From: Doryteuthis pealeii
Taxonomy: Eukaryota > Mollusca > Cephalopoda > Myopsida > Loliginidae
Assembly: GCA_023376005.1 (NCBI GenBank)
Contig: CM042145.1
Coordinates: forward strand, 13,917,241-13,981,240
Reading direction: 5' to 3'
Length of the DNA: 64,000 nucleotides
Shown here: positions 13,701-27,300 of the stretch, one piece after another
Numbering within the stretch: the first letter of the stretch is position 1
How the letters are laid out: each line of letters begins with the position of its first letter
The notes under the pieces: model-generated
Databases searched by the model: none
The model's input: only the letters and a program-made list of their open reading frames with translations
Told to the model about the DNA's origin: nothing
Program-made: the position numbers and the translations under genes

Positions 13701-16700
13701 ATGTCTTGTACAGAGTGAAACTTGTTTTTAAAAAAAAAAAAAAAACTGAACTTACAGTTTTTTAAAAAATTTATCAACCACTTTTCTGTATCAAAATATA
13801 TATTGATATTTACTAAGGCTACAATCCACACGTATTCAGTCAGCACCCAATGCAAATTGTTGCTATTCAAAACAATTTTGTCTAGCTACTTCTACCAGGA
13901 AGGCATCACGAGGAGATAAAGTTGCCATTTGCCATTTTCTTGCTTGTTTTCTCAAGCAATTGTTATTCACTGTTGGCCTGCTAAACTTGTTTTTCAATTC
14001 AGAGTTGTCATTCTCCTAGACTGGTTGCCCACTAAGGCTAGAAATCCCAGTCTTCTTTTTACTCATATTATGGGAACTAATACCGTAAAGCATTAACTCT
14101 CACATGGGGGTAATCTTCTAAATCCAATGTATGGGTAAAATACTATTCTTAGTTTTATACCGGGGAAAAATAGTTCCTAAGTTCCGATATATAAGTAAAT
14201 AACCCTTTTCATGTACAATGGGAAGATATGTTTAAGGGGAGGGAATTACCGCAACGTTCAATTCGGATATTGAATGAAAAGAAAAAACGATAACAAATAT
14301 TAATACTTAACAACTTTAATACAAAAACAATGAAAGGAAAGATAGAAGAATGAGAGGGAGTAAAGGTTAGAATGATAGAGGGTGGCAGATAGTAATTTAA
14401 CGTTTGAAAAGGGAGTTGCAATAAATGATGTTTTGCAAGGGAACTTATCTTTAAGTCCGGTAACAAGTAGAGTTCTTTAAATGTTGCAATAATTGTCATT
14501 TGTGTAGACCTTGAAAAGGAGTCTTTGAAGTTGAGTAGAATTTCGTTGAAAAGTTGAATTGTGTTCTCTGTATATTTCTTTCAGTTCTTTGGTTAATTTC
14601 GTATTTTGGGACAATGAGGTAACATTGCTACAAATTCCTATTATCCTTTGTTGAGTTGAATTTTATCTTTCTCGGACACTCCCAACCATATTTCTTTGTT
14701 GTCAGAGGGAGCTGAGGTCTGCCCTTGCTGAGCTTTCTCGACTAGCTCCTACGAAGGTCCGAGTGGAACTGACATATCAGTAGAAAAATCTCCTTTCCCC
14801 AAAAAGTCATGACGTCACAGCCCCAGTAGCTTCCTTGTCGGAAATCTGATAGTTAAATTATCTTCCCCTGTCGACCGGGACATAGGCGTCTCAACAGCAT
14901 ACTATCAGAAGGCTGTCGACCTGAATAGTCACTTTAAAGAGGGACCCACCCACCGCTCATTTAAAAGAGCAGTTACCCAGGCAAGTAGCTTCTAAAAAGT
15001 ACTCCCTATACTTTTTACTTATCGCACAAGAACTGCACGGCGCGTTGCAAGCAAACCCCAACACTTGATTTCCTAAGAACTTCTAAGAGAAACGTCTAAC
15101 AGCACTCTACAACCATAGCAAGCAGAATTCCCTTTCTAGTGCCACTTCTCCAACAAACTGTAATTTTACCTCTCAGATAAGTCTTCTAGCAAATGCCAAC
15201 AAAATTTGCAACAATATTTTTTGTACCCTTTGTCAATATATGTGTTTAATTTCCATTGTGTTGTTTATCTTCTTTTGTCCGAATAATTGCCTAAAACTAG
15301 GAGAATAAGAGCTCCCTAAAACCGTAATTTCCTCTTATCCTTTACCCTGGCCTACGTGAGGGATTGGTACTGATGACTAAGCAAAAACATCACAGCAGCA
15401 GAATGTCAGTCACAGTAGCCCTTGGGGTCAAATTCTGGGACTAAGAACCTCAACTGTGACATCATAGATCCATAGGAAGATTCTTGTAGATTTTTTTATT
15501 TAAAATTTTGTTTTTAATTTTTAGTTTTTTATCATAATTCTGACAATATCTAAGGGGAGAAGAGATGGGTTTATTCTTTTCCCCAATGGCATTAACATAA
15601 AGTAAATACAAACAGCTTTGGCTGGGATTTGAACTCAGCTCTTTGATTCCATTTGTTGTACCAACAACCATTATGCCACACACATCTCCTTCCAGTTCTG
15701 ATGTTCATGTTATCAAAATAATAAATGTTGAAATATTCTAAAAGGAAATGGTTGGAAAAGTAAGTTTGTATTTCACTAAAATTATTTGATGACCCTAAAT
15801 CTTTCTCTTGTTTTACTTTCCATTTTGTGACGGAGAACGAGGACCACCGTACTCATTTGGAAAAAGAGTGAGAGTGTCTTGCCTGCCGGAGTCGAACCCA
15901 CGCCCTCCGGAATGCAAAGAAATGAGATTTAGGCGCTGGATGGACGCGAGGTGCAATTCAAGTGCCCGGATGTTAGGGCCTAACGCGTCCATCCGAATGC
16001 ACAAGAATTGTGCACGGGTGCGAGGTTCGACTGATGTGTCCAGATGATAAGGGGAAACGGCAGTATAAGTAGAAGTGGGGTGACGGCAGTAACAGTGTTG
16101 CGACTTCAGCTGCTGGTAGATGATGACAGTGTTGTAGCCTGCGAATAAGGCATTTGACTCGCTTCTTTTTTATTTATTTCCCCCCTCTATTTTTTTTCGT
16201 TCTATACATTTGTAATAAACAGGGTTAGTATGAAGTGTATGGTGGCAAGGAAAAAACAAACACAGATTTTAAGTTTAACAATGTATTAGCAAAACACAAA
16301 AGGTTATACGGTTGAAAATGGTTTAAGAAGAATGTCCGATATTTGGTGATAGTCTGTTGTGGTGTGAGTAGCAATGTCTGCGGAAAGCTTGGTGTTCAGT
16401 GGTCGAGTCAGTTGTAATGGAGGTGGTGATGTATGCAGAAGTCCCAGTGATTGTGGTCAGAAGTTGGTTATATCTGGGCAGAAGATCTGATGTTTTAGTA
16501 GTCGCAGACGATAGTGGGTTGGTAGTCAGGTTTCTGCTGATAGTCGGCATCAGTTTGGTAAATTGATGATATAGAGTCTAGTAGTCGTTTGCCCCCTTAA
16601 GACTGCTGGTCAGTCGGGATCATCAGGTCAAGGGTAGGTGAGAGATATAGGTCGGCTGACTTGTGGTGTAGCGTTTCGTGTCGTCGGGCTTTCTTTTGCG

Positions 16701-18355
16701 ATGTGAACTGTTCTGTCGCCACGGTATCTCTGGCGTGGTCTTCAAAAGCCGACCCTTAAATAGTTTATGGCCTGTGGAATTTGGATCAACTCAAACATTT
16801 TTTATTTTTGCCGGGAATGTTTTAGATTGGACGAAAAATGCAGATTCTGGTTTTATTTACAATTTTATTTTTTAAGATTTCCTTATGCGTCGAGCCACCT
16901 GCGCAAAGACAAGTTTTTCGTCATTTGATTTTACACCTCGGCCTGTTCACATCCAGTTGGCATTCTCTTTATTGCGGTGTGTGGGTGGATTGAATTTGGT
17001 GAATAGGGAGATATCTATATTTGTATATATAATACATTTATGTACATGACATCCAGGATTAACTTTCTCAAAAGTAGATTCACACAAATGTCAGATGATA
17101 TTGAAACTTTTTCATATTCTAGAAATAATTATTTTTTAATTGTAAATGTTTGATTTATTTTAATTTTACCAATTGTTAAAGAATACATTTTCATTGTATA
17201 TATAAGAGTGGTTAGTCAGTCTCAGTTATGAGTTTTTCACACCGGTTTTAGCTATTGGTTTTTCACTGCAGCCTGAGTAACAGCAAGTCTCCTCAGATCT
17301 CTAGGACTCTTCTAAGTATTTTAGCTGATCTTAACAGTGCTGTCGTATAGATAGTCTCAATTTTTACTCTGATCACCAGTCCCCCACCAGTCTTTTTTTT
17401 CAGGCCTTCAGAGACCATTCCAAGGGCACCTACAATTGATATCAACAGCACTTTAATGTTCCACAGCTTCTTCAGTTCTCTAGCAATATCCAAGTATCTT
17501 TTCATTTTCTTTCATTTTCATTCTGTGGTTCGCTGAAACAGAAAAATCCACTAGATGGAAAGTTCTTTTCTTGTTAATTAATAATTGAGATTAGGTTTGG
17601 TCTTCTGGTCAGAATTCGGGATCCATTTGTATCTCAAAGTTCCAGAGAATATTATACATTCATTTTCTAGGACAGATTCTGGTTTGTGCATATACCATTT
17701 GTTCTGCCTACATACATACATAAATAATTCATTGACCTCCTCTTTGATTCCTTTCCTTCCTTCTCTCCCCTGTGTCCAACCTCCCCATGAACTCTGAGGA
17801 TTACGTGACAAGCTGCATGTACACCCTACCCCACCCCGATGTCTCTGTGACAATCAACACGTACCCCATCAGAACCCTTTCCCGTGCATTTGGACAATTC
17901 TCCAGTTCTTCCCAAAACACCAAGACAACACACGCATCTTCACTGCTCTGCAATCAACTTAATACACTCAATACTTTTTTTACTGCTGAGGTCTGTTAAG
18001 GACTTTTTAACTTTTCATCCCTTTTATCATCCTGTTAAATTGTTTGTTTGTTTGTGTTTATATTCAATATATATCGTTCATGTTAAATCTATTGTCTTCA
18101 GTTTTCCCTTTTTTTGTTGTTTTTATTCAATTGTTGATGTTCTTAAAGGCTGCTTGGTTAAGCTATCTGTCTGATCTTTGCAGACAAGAGAAGGCAAATA
18201 CCATTTGTCAGCATATATAAGAGCAGGCTCTATGGTCTTTGTTAAAAGAGGAAGGGAAGGGAAGATACTCTGACTTTGGTAAAACCAAGGTGTTAGGAAA
18301 TGTAATGTTCTGATTAAAAATTAAAAAAAACAAAACATAATCCATTTTGTGACCT

Positions 18356-18392
<37 letters not shown>

Positions 18393-21300
18393 TGGTGTGT
18401 ATGTATGTCTGGATGAAACCATAAAAATAAAACAATTAACAACAAAGTAAATATATATACACATTAAATATTACCTGTTTTTGCTTTTTGTGCAAAAATT
18501 ATGAAGATTTGATTCATATCTGAGAAGATATTTAAGAAATAAAATATACGTAGAAATAGCATTGAAATTCTACTTAAAAATGTCCAGCATTTGTAAATTA
18601 AAAAGTAAACAAATCAATACACCCGGGTTTCCCCCCTCTACCCAGGCGATACTAGTTAGCCGCTTCTAGTCTGATCATATGTATGTTACATATAAAGATA
18701 ATAATTTTCATCACTTCTTTTTCAGTTGCAAAGAGGGTGTGATTTTGAGTCTCACTGAGAGTTTATTCTTCATTATTTTCATTGATCCTTGCTGTCATAG
18801 AATGACAACTTGAGGATTCCCCCCCCCCCAAGCAACTAAGAATTTAAAAAATGAAACAAAATTCTACTAATAAAGATTAATAATAATAATGACTGACAAT
18901 GCTTCATCAAAAAAAAATTTTAAGATATATAAAAGAAAATTATCCTTTACATTTTCTTGTAACTGATTTTTATTAAAGTAGGCATTTTGAAGATTAAAAA
19001 CTTGAATGACTTTTTTTTCTTCTTCTTTTAAAATTGTTAGATTTGCAAGAGGCTCTTCAACTTGAAGACACTGAAGGAGAAAAAGGGGAAATTGCTGTAG
19101 ATAAAATTGCTGAAGAGGATTTTCTTGGAAAGTTCCCTGGGCTTCCAACAATAGAAAGGGATGGAAAACCATTTTTGTTGGATACTGATACATCATTACC
19201 AGGTTTCAAAGAAACTGCACAACAACCAAAAGATAGTGAAGAAACATTTAAAGGGAGCAGATCACCCGTAAAAGATGATTTGGTTTCAGATTTTAAATTC
19301 AGTTCAAAGCAACCTCTTCCATTTGTTGATGATATCCCTGAAGACAGCCCTACTAAAGGAATTAAAATTAAAGAACCAGATTCTAAGACAACTCATGGTA
19401 AAAAGTAAGTAAATTTTCTTTCTGTAAATAACAATATCAAAAAGGAAATCAATACTTTTCCTAATACTGTGAGATTCATTTTTAACCCCTTACAGTAAAA
19501 ACAAGATTCATTTAAATCAGGGTTTCTTTTAGTTCACAAAGGTATATTTTCATTCTGCTGTCCATGCTCAGAGGATATCTCAAATAAATGTGACTTTCTG
19601 ATGTTTTATCTGCCTCTTCCACTAAATCAAAGTATATCATGATTTTACACTACCTAACCCAAGGATTGAGTGGTCTATATAGACTCCTGGGGGTGAATGA
19701 CATTTTGGAGGGGTGAATAAAAGCATAAGGAGTTCACAATTTACTAGTTTGCATTTATAAATCCCTTTATAACAGGAAAGCACAAATTGACTAGTTACCA
19801 TATATCGTACACCTATCAGTGATGGCCACTTGTGATTTATTGTTCACATATGACCCATTCCAAAACATACAGATCATTTAAAGGAACAAATGATCTGGTT
19901 CTGACCAAAAAGATCTGGATCTTTTCAGCGTTGGGAGAGCGGGGTGGTGTACTGGTTAGAGTCGTAGGAAATGGACTTGTCGACTTGAGTTCAAATCCTG
20001 GATGAAGCCACAGTTCACATAGTGCTAATACCCTTGGGAAAGGTATGAATCCAACTATTCTCCATCCAGCTATGGGTAAATAGTAGGGCAGACTGGGCTC
20101 TTTAACCTTGGTTAGGCAACCAGTCTAGGAGAAGGAAAACTCTGAATTCAAACCTCTTAAATTTCCACTTGGGGTGGTCACTCAGGCCTACTTAGTGATT
20201 TATTTCAATTAAATTTATTTGATAACAACACATATAATCTATTTCCACAAAATACAATATTTAAAAACTATTTTAAACAAATTATTTTATAAAAATACTG
20301 AATTCTAAAATATCCCTTTTTTATAATAGGTTATGAGGTATCTTTAGAAAAAAGAGTAAGTGTATTCTTTTACCACAAGCATCTCTGTTTAAAGTTATCT
20401 CAGCATTCCATTAAATAAAGTATGTGAATGGACTATATTAAGCCTGTAGGGAGACAAGAATAATTGTCTTCACCTGGTTTGTGGTTGTCTCTTCCCACTT
20501 CACATGTCCATTGGTCATGTGAGAAGTGAAAACCTTTAATCTTCCTCTTTTTGGTTCTCATCTTTGACGGGACAAGATGAATTTTCAGTCCTCACTCTTG
20601 GGGTAAAGTGGACATGATTCTCACCTCCATTTATTTGAACATAAGAGAGACCTTTGTCTCCAACAGATACTTATTTTATTTCTATTTCAATTTTTGTTGA
20701 AACTGTTGTTTGGAATATATAGACGGGCATATCATCATGAATTCATACTTAGAACACAGATTCCCTTGACTCTCTCTTACCATCCGTCCCTATCAGCTAT
20801 CGCTCTTGACAAGTCCACCAGATGGTATCCAGTGTCTATACAATTAATAACAAAGTCCAAAAGGTGTAACAATTCATGATCTACACTGGCATGGCATCTC
20901 TAGTTAATTGATATTAAACTAACAAAGAAGAAATATACAGAGCTCTAATAGAACTCCAAACTAGAATTTATTCCTAACAAGCAGGAGTGCCAAGATATCT
21001 TAAAATTGATTGGCTGTTATATGTTATTACACGTGGTGTAATGGTTAAAGTCATGGGAAATGGACTCGTCGCCCCGAGTTCAAATCCTGGATGTGGTAAT
21101 TGCATTTCACTTAGCGCTAATACCCTTGGGAAAAGTATGAATCCTGCTCTCCCTCTAGCTATGGAAAATAGTAAGGCAGACTGGGCTCTTTAACCTTGGT
21201 TAGGCAACCTGTCTAGGAGAAGGAAAACTCTGAATTCAAACCTGTTGAATTCCGCTTAATAAATTGACTTTGTGCCACATCTTGCCGGTGCGGAGGGGTT

Positions 21301-24300
21301 GGTAAATATATATATGTTATATTATATGGTATACAAATCTAAGAAAAACAAATACCTTTGAAAACATATTTCAGAGATGATCAATAGATGAAGAATGTAT
21401 TCTTCCTTGTTTTTTGTTTTTTTTTTTATCATTTAATTTGCAGATATTTTTTATTGATGGATGAATAAACTATTGATTGTTTGGATGGACATAAAATATT
21501 GATTTCTTGAAAAAAATGACGATTTTTTAATATTGATTTTCTTCTTCTTTTTTTTCTTCTTTTTTTTAAAATTTATTTATTGTAAAATTCCAGGCAAAGG
21601 GATAAAACCCAGTCTGAAGCTGACAGAGATGAAATGAGTTTGGAGAAAAAGCAAAAGAAATTTCAAAGTTTACCAGCTGTGTCAACAGAAGCAAAGAGTG
21701 CCAAAATGCAGGCACTCAGAAAACAAAAGAAAAAATTTGAATTAGACCAACGTAATAGAGATAAGATTTCAAAATTAAATGACTTGAAAAGAAATCCACA
21801 TTTTCTTATCAAAGGTGATGCTTAACTATTTTTTATAAAGTATCTGTCATTTTAAGAAAATAATTCTTAATTCTTTTTATAAAGTATCTGTAAATTTAAG
21901 AAAATAATTCTGTACCCTTCTTATAAAGTATCTGTCATTTTAATGAAATAATTCTTAACTCTTCTTATAAAGTATCTGTCATTCTAAGAAAAGAATTCTT
22001 GTTTTTTTTATAAGTATCTGTCATTCTAAGAAAAGAATTCTTGTTTTTTTTATAAAGTATATGTCATTTTAAGAAAAGAATTCTTGTTTTTTTTTTTATG
22101 AAGTACCTGTCATTTTAAGATAAGAATTCAATTTAATTCTTTCTTTTTTAGCATTTTATTTTATGCTGAATATTTTATTTTGTATACTCTCTCTTTCTGT
22201 TTCTCACTGTTTAAAATGCGCGTTTTATATGGTATGTAACTCTAGTCATAAGAGAGTAGAATTTATGCACACATAAACTTTTATGCTGCAATATTAGTCA
22301 TGTTCATTACTGTAGTAAGAGACAATGGAATTCATCAGTTAAAATAAATGCATCATCTAAGCATCCATTCCTTTGTATTATATTAATTATATCATTTTCC
22401 AAAGATGAATTATATTTAATGTATAAATTTTACAAATGTGCAAGAGATGAATTTAATGTAAGATTATTCTAGTCTCCACTTTTCCAACAAATCAACAATA
22501 TTGCATTCGGTTGATCAGTTTCATGTGATTGGTTGTATCCAGGATACAAAAAGCTCATGCCTGCTGTCATTGTTAACTGCCAAAGTTCTTAAGAATATGG
22601 AGTACTCCTTCATCGCCATTTCTCTCAGATTCACTTTGACCCAGAGTGGTAGTACCTGTGGTAACCCAGCTATGGGTTAAAAAGATGAGTTTTTAAAAAA
22701 TGAGTTTAAAAAAGAAATTACACAACAAAAAGGAATAAAGCAAAACGTTTTTGGCATGAAATAACCCAACAAGGGTTGACATGCCATAAAATCCAACCAA
22801 CTAACCAACCTATGCTGTTGCATATATTACATTAGTAATGTCATTCTGTTAATAAGCACCAAAAAGTTAATTATAAAACATAACTAGATACAACATTGTC
22901 AAGATATATTTTTCATGGCAGGAGATGTTGTATTTTAAATGGCTTGCTTGAGCTAGTTTTTTTTTTTAATAGTAATTAAGAGATTCATTTTTCTCAGAAT
23001 GCAATGTTGGTGGTTATCTATTTCAAAACAGCAAGTTGTTTATAGCTTATACCAAAATAATGCAACAGTCTCCAACCTGGATTCCAAAGTTGTCAATCAC
23101 AGTGTCAATTTTACACATTGATAAAAAAAAAAGGTTCTGAGCAAAACTCAAGCTATCTTTTTGGTAGAAATAATGTTCAATATATGTGAAATAATAATAG
23201 AAAATTTTTTTGTCATAGATGCAGTGCCACATTGGGATATTGATCTTGCTAGGAAAAAAAATAAATATCAGTAACTTAAAATTGGTTGACTTTAAGACTT
23301 TTTTGATAGCTTTTCTGGATTCCTTGAGCAAAAATGCTTTTATAAACCAATTTTTAGGAGTAGGGAAGCACTAGAACTCCTTTTACAGACAAAAATAGAT
23401 TACAAAAAGTGGCCATTTTTTGCGACTCCCCTCAAATTTGGAGAGCTAAAAATTGACATAACTCTGCCAATTTTTGGAATTGGAAGCTAAAATTTTAGGC
23501 ATTGTCTGACTTCATCATAATCCACACTTTGATAAAATTTTAGAAAAATTGAAGTGGGTACGTGATTGGATGTGGGTTGGATGATTTGAGATGGAATTAC
23601 CCATGTGTCTCTTTTTCATTTTAATTATTTTGTTGTTTGTTTCATTTATAAATCATTGTTGCTCTTAGTTTTTCTCATCAAATATTCTTTATCGCTTACA
23701 GATGCTGCGAAAAGTTCAGTTGGGAAGAAACTTGTAAAGAGACCAACTGCTTATTTCCTAGGGAGGGAAATGGTTTCTAGTCCGCAAAACGTAAACTCAA
23801 TTGACAAACTTCGATCATCCTTATTATCCTATTCAAAAGGTGAGTGAATATCAAGACGACAATTGGAAGTTTCAGCTTTACTGTCAATACAGAGTTCAGT
23901 TAATTGGTACTGGAGAATAATTTGCTATTAATTAAGGCTTGAAGTGTTTGATGGAATTGATTGAAAACCTCATAATATCAATTGTGACAAACCTTTCAGT
24001 CATACACATAGGTGTAATTTACCAAATTGATATAATCATCATCATCAACATCAAGTCATGCTGATGGCATTTATTCTCATGCCTCTCTCTCGTCACACGT
24101 CCCTATTGGTCAACACTCCTGGCAAGTCCTCTGCACAGCATCCTGTATCTGTATAGAGCTGATCAATGTAAGTTTTTGCTGGTTGGCTGACAATAGCGTG
24201 TCCATGTGTAGATCACAGAAGTTAAGCAGTGATGAACCTGTTCAATACTTAGATGGGTGACCATTTAAGCAACAGCAGGTACTGTAAGCAACCTGATATC

Positions 24301-27300
24301 AAAATGACTTGATTTTGCATTAAATGGTTTGGTTTGGGGCATATCAACCCCAGTGGGTTATTTAATGCCGATAAAGTTTGGAAATAAAGTCATTCTTAAT
24401 GGATACTCATTTTTTTTTATAAATACATTTTTCTATTTAACCCATAGATGGGACCCTAACAGGTACTACCACTTCGGGTCAGAATGGACCAGGGAGCAAT
24501 GGTGATGAAGGGGTGCTCCACATTCCCCAAACCTCCAAAACTGGAACCTCACTATCAGAGTTTAACGTCATTCCCAGGATATGTAGACGCTCAGCTACCG
24601 CCTTCTAGCACCCATATGATAAAAAGGGTTGGGTTTGCCATGAGGGCAATAGGGTTGGGGAAATCATGTAGGTGCTAGGGCTTGACGTGACTAGCTGATT
24701 GATCGGAGGGGCCTCTCCTTCTGCCTGTCTAGCCCAAGAAAGGGCCAAAGTGGAGTATTGCAAGTCATGGACTGCTCAACCACCGGGTTCTATCCTTAAG
24801 CATCACGGGTCGCCACCCACTGCAGAGGTGCAGTCAGTGCATTCTAACGCCCCAGTCGGTGGGCATTAAATGACCCGAAAAGGGTTGATATGCTATAAAA
24901 CAAGATAACCAACCAACCAATCATGTGTCCACGGAAAACATAACTTATGATTTTGTCCTTACTTCACTGACAGTGTCTCACATGTCTTATTTGGAGGGTT
25001 TGTGGCAGTACTACTGTTTTTTTTTTGTGGGGTGCTGCTTCCAGGATTTGTTCAAGTCAATACAAGCATCTTTGTGTAATTCCCATCTAGCTTTGTCTAC
25101 AAGTGTTTTGTAAAAGATCAAGTGGTGCAGCCATACAGTAGCATTGACACAGCTACAGCTAGGAAGAATTGTCACTTTATCTTATCAGAGAGGTCAGATT
25201 TCAATATGATCAATAATCTGTCTATAGCAGTCTATGCCTTTCCTATGCTTATATTGACATCACTTTCTGCAGATGAGATATTGCTACCTAGCTATGCAAA
25301 ATGGTCTACTCAGTGTGGAGATGTCTCTATTTTATTTAAAACACATAAACTCTGTTTTAACTGAGTTCACATAGAGGCTAATGCCTCTTGCTGCCTTCTC
25401 CAGGCTAAGCAGCAGTGATTTGGCTTGGGCAGGTGTATTTGTGAGAAGCACTAGATCATCTGCGTTGTCTGCATCAGTAATAGTTTCTGTGGGACATCAT
25501 CTACTTCTAGCCTTTTTTAGTGTGAAACTGTTTTCCTTTATTAGACCTAATGACGTTCGAAATATGAAGTCTTGGCAGATTATGAATAAAAATGGTGATA
25601 ATGTATCTCCTTGTAGGACTCCAGCAACAATGTCAAATAAACCTGTGTCAGTATCAGGTAACCAAACTATTGCTTTCATGTCTTTATAGAGCATCATTAT
25701 AGCTGTAACAGCTAGAAGTATTTTCTCCATGTTTCCTTTGTGTATGGAGAAATCTACAAACAAAAGTGTTGCCTCAACATTTTTTGTTCATACTCCTTTG
25801 ATGAATAGTCAGAATCTGAGAAGTTGTGGATCGATTTCTCTGAAATCTGTTTTAATTTTTTCTACAAATTTTCTTGACAGGTTGGATGTGATTGAGAAGC
25901 AGGGCATTATAAACCTTAGCAGCTATGGCAGTAAGAGTTGTACTTCTGTAGTTCTTAGTGATTCTGAGGTCACCTTTCTTCTATTGTATTTTGTTTATAC
26001 ACTGCATTGCATAATCAGAGAAGTATGTTATCAAATTTTATTTTCTTCCATATTTCAGGAGGTATTTCGATGAGGCCTGCAGCTATTCGACTTTTGATTG
26101 TTTTTTAGAACTTTATTGAGTTTATCCTCCTTAAAGAGTCCCAGTTTGATGTCTTGTTGGCTATTAATGATTTTTTGAATATGTTCATTTGAGATTTTAG
26201 GAGGGTTTCTAAACAGATTCTTAAAGTGTTCTTTCCCTTCAGAAGTCTATCTTCTTGGGTGGCAGCTTTTAGCTTTGATCTCGAGGTGCTTTTCCTACCA
26301 CTAACTCCATTTACTGTTTGCCATTATTACAGCTCCTTTTTTTCCCTTCTTTTCCTTTGTACATGTTTGGCCATTTTTGACAATAATTTTTTTTTTTTTT
26401 GTTGCTAAAAGCTGATAGAATGTCCTATGAAAAATCTGTAGATTTTATAGTGTGATTATTTGACTTTGCAGCTAATCAAAAGATGGGCAGTTTTATCAGA
26501 GAGATGAATGCAATAGACAGAATACCAAAGAAGACAACAATGAATGTAGCACTTACAAACTCAATGTTAGATCCTAACAAGGGTATTTCTGATGCAGAAT
26601 TTCAAGCCCAGATTCAAGCACAAAGGGAACTCATGGAAGCAGCTACTTTTCCCGTAAGATGACATTCTGTATTTGTCCTTTTTGTCTTATCTGCCAATCT
26701 TTCTATTCATTTAATTCTCTCATATTTGGTTGTTTCAGTTTAGTCATCTCATGTCATCTGTTTCATTTTATCATCGTTTTATTTCATTGTCCATCATTTC
26801 TGAGAGTCTGTTCCATTCTATCACCTGTCCACAGAAAAAAAACAGAAAAGAAGAGGTGATACTCTTCAGACTGTGTATTGGGCACACCCACATCACCCAT
26901 TCTCACCTTTTAAAAAGGGAGGGCACCCCAGTATGCCCATTATGCAAGGTACAGCTCACTATCAAACACATTCTTCTAAACTGTAACAGTCTCAGACAAA
27001 CCCGCACCAAATATTATCAGACAAAAAACTTAAAAGACCTTTTTAAAAATACAAACCCGGAAGACGTTTTAAATTTTCTAAAAAAAAAAAAAGCAACATT
27101 TTCAACAAGATCTAACAAAACATAACCAAACACCACCATGAAATCGCTACTTTAAAGACTGAAATCCTTATGTAAAAACATTCTATATAACTTTTCTGGC
27201 ATTAAATGACCCACAGAGGTTGATATGCCATTAAAAAAAACTCAAACTCTGTCCATCCTCTTTGACTGTCCATTTCATTTGACATACAAATTTAAATAAA

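Larger units (their letters stand above)
24045..26095 (-). mobile_element. RTE-like LINE reverse-transcriptase remnant, - strand, interrupted
   Basis: Read on the - strand: around 25690-25600 WLPDTDTGLFDIVAGVLQGD and TLSPFLFIICQDF (polymerase block with QG and SPFLF); around 25480-25380 ITDADNADDLVLLTNT, where the active-site box is NADD in place of YADD, then PAQAKSLL and YVNSVKTEFMCF; lower down LLYGCTT and KLDGNYTKM traces. Frameshifts and stops make it dead. It is split by the nested insertion at 24205-24924. A related fragment lies at 49760-50330. Confidence 0.8.

Noticed and set aside
16323..16550. - strand frame rich in Thr/Ser
   Set aside because: Low-complexity reading of an unclassified GC-richer repeat; no domain or splice support.
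18867..19196. 109-codon - strand frame
   Set aside because: Antisense shadow of exon 5.
24211..24300. 5S rRNA gene
   Set aside because: Only the internal-promoter half is present and it continues into a LINE-type tail with target duplication; it is a 5S-derived SINE.
25122..26073. Several + strand open frames of 80-114 codons
   Set aside because: They are antisense to the RTE-like reverse transcriptase remnant.
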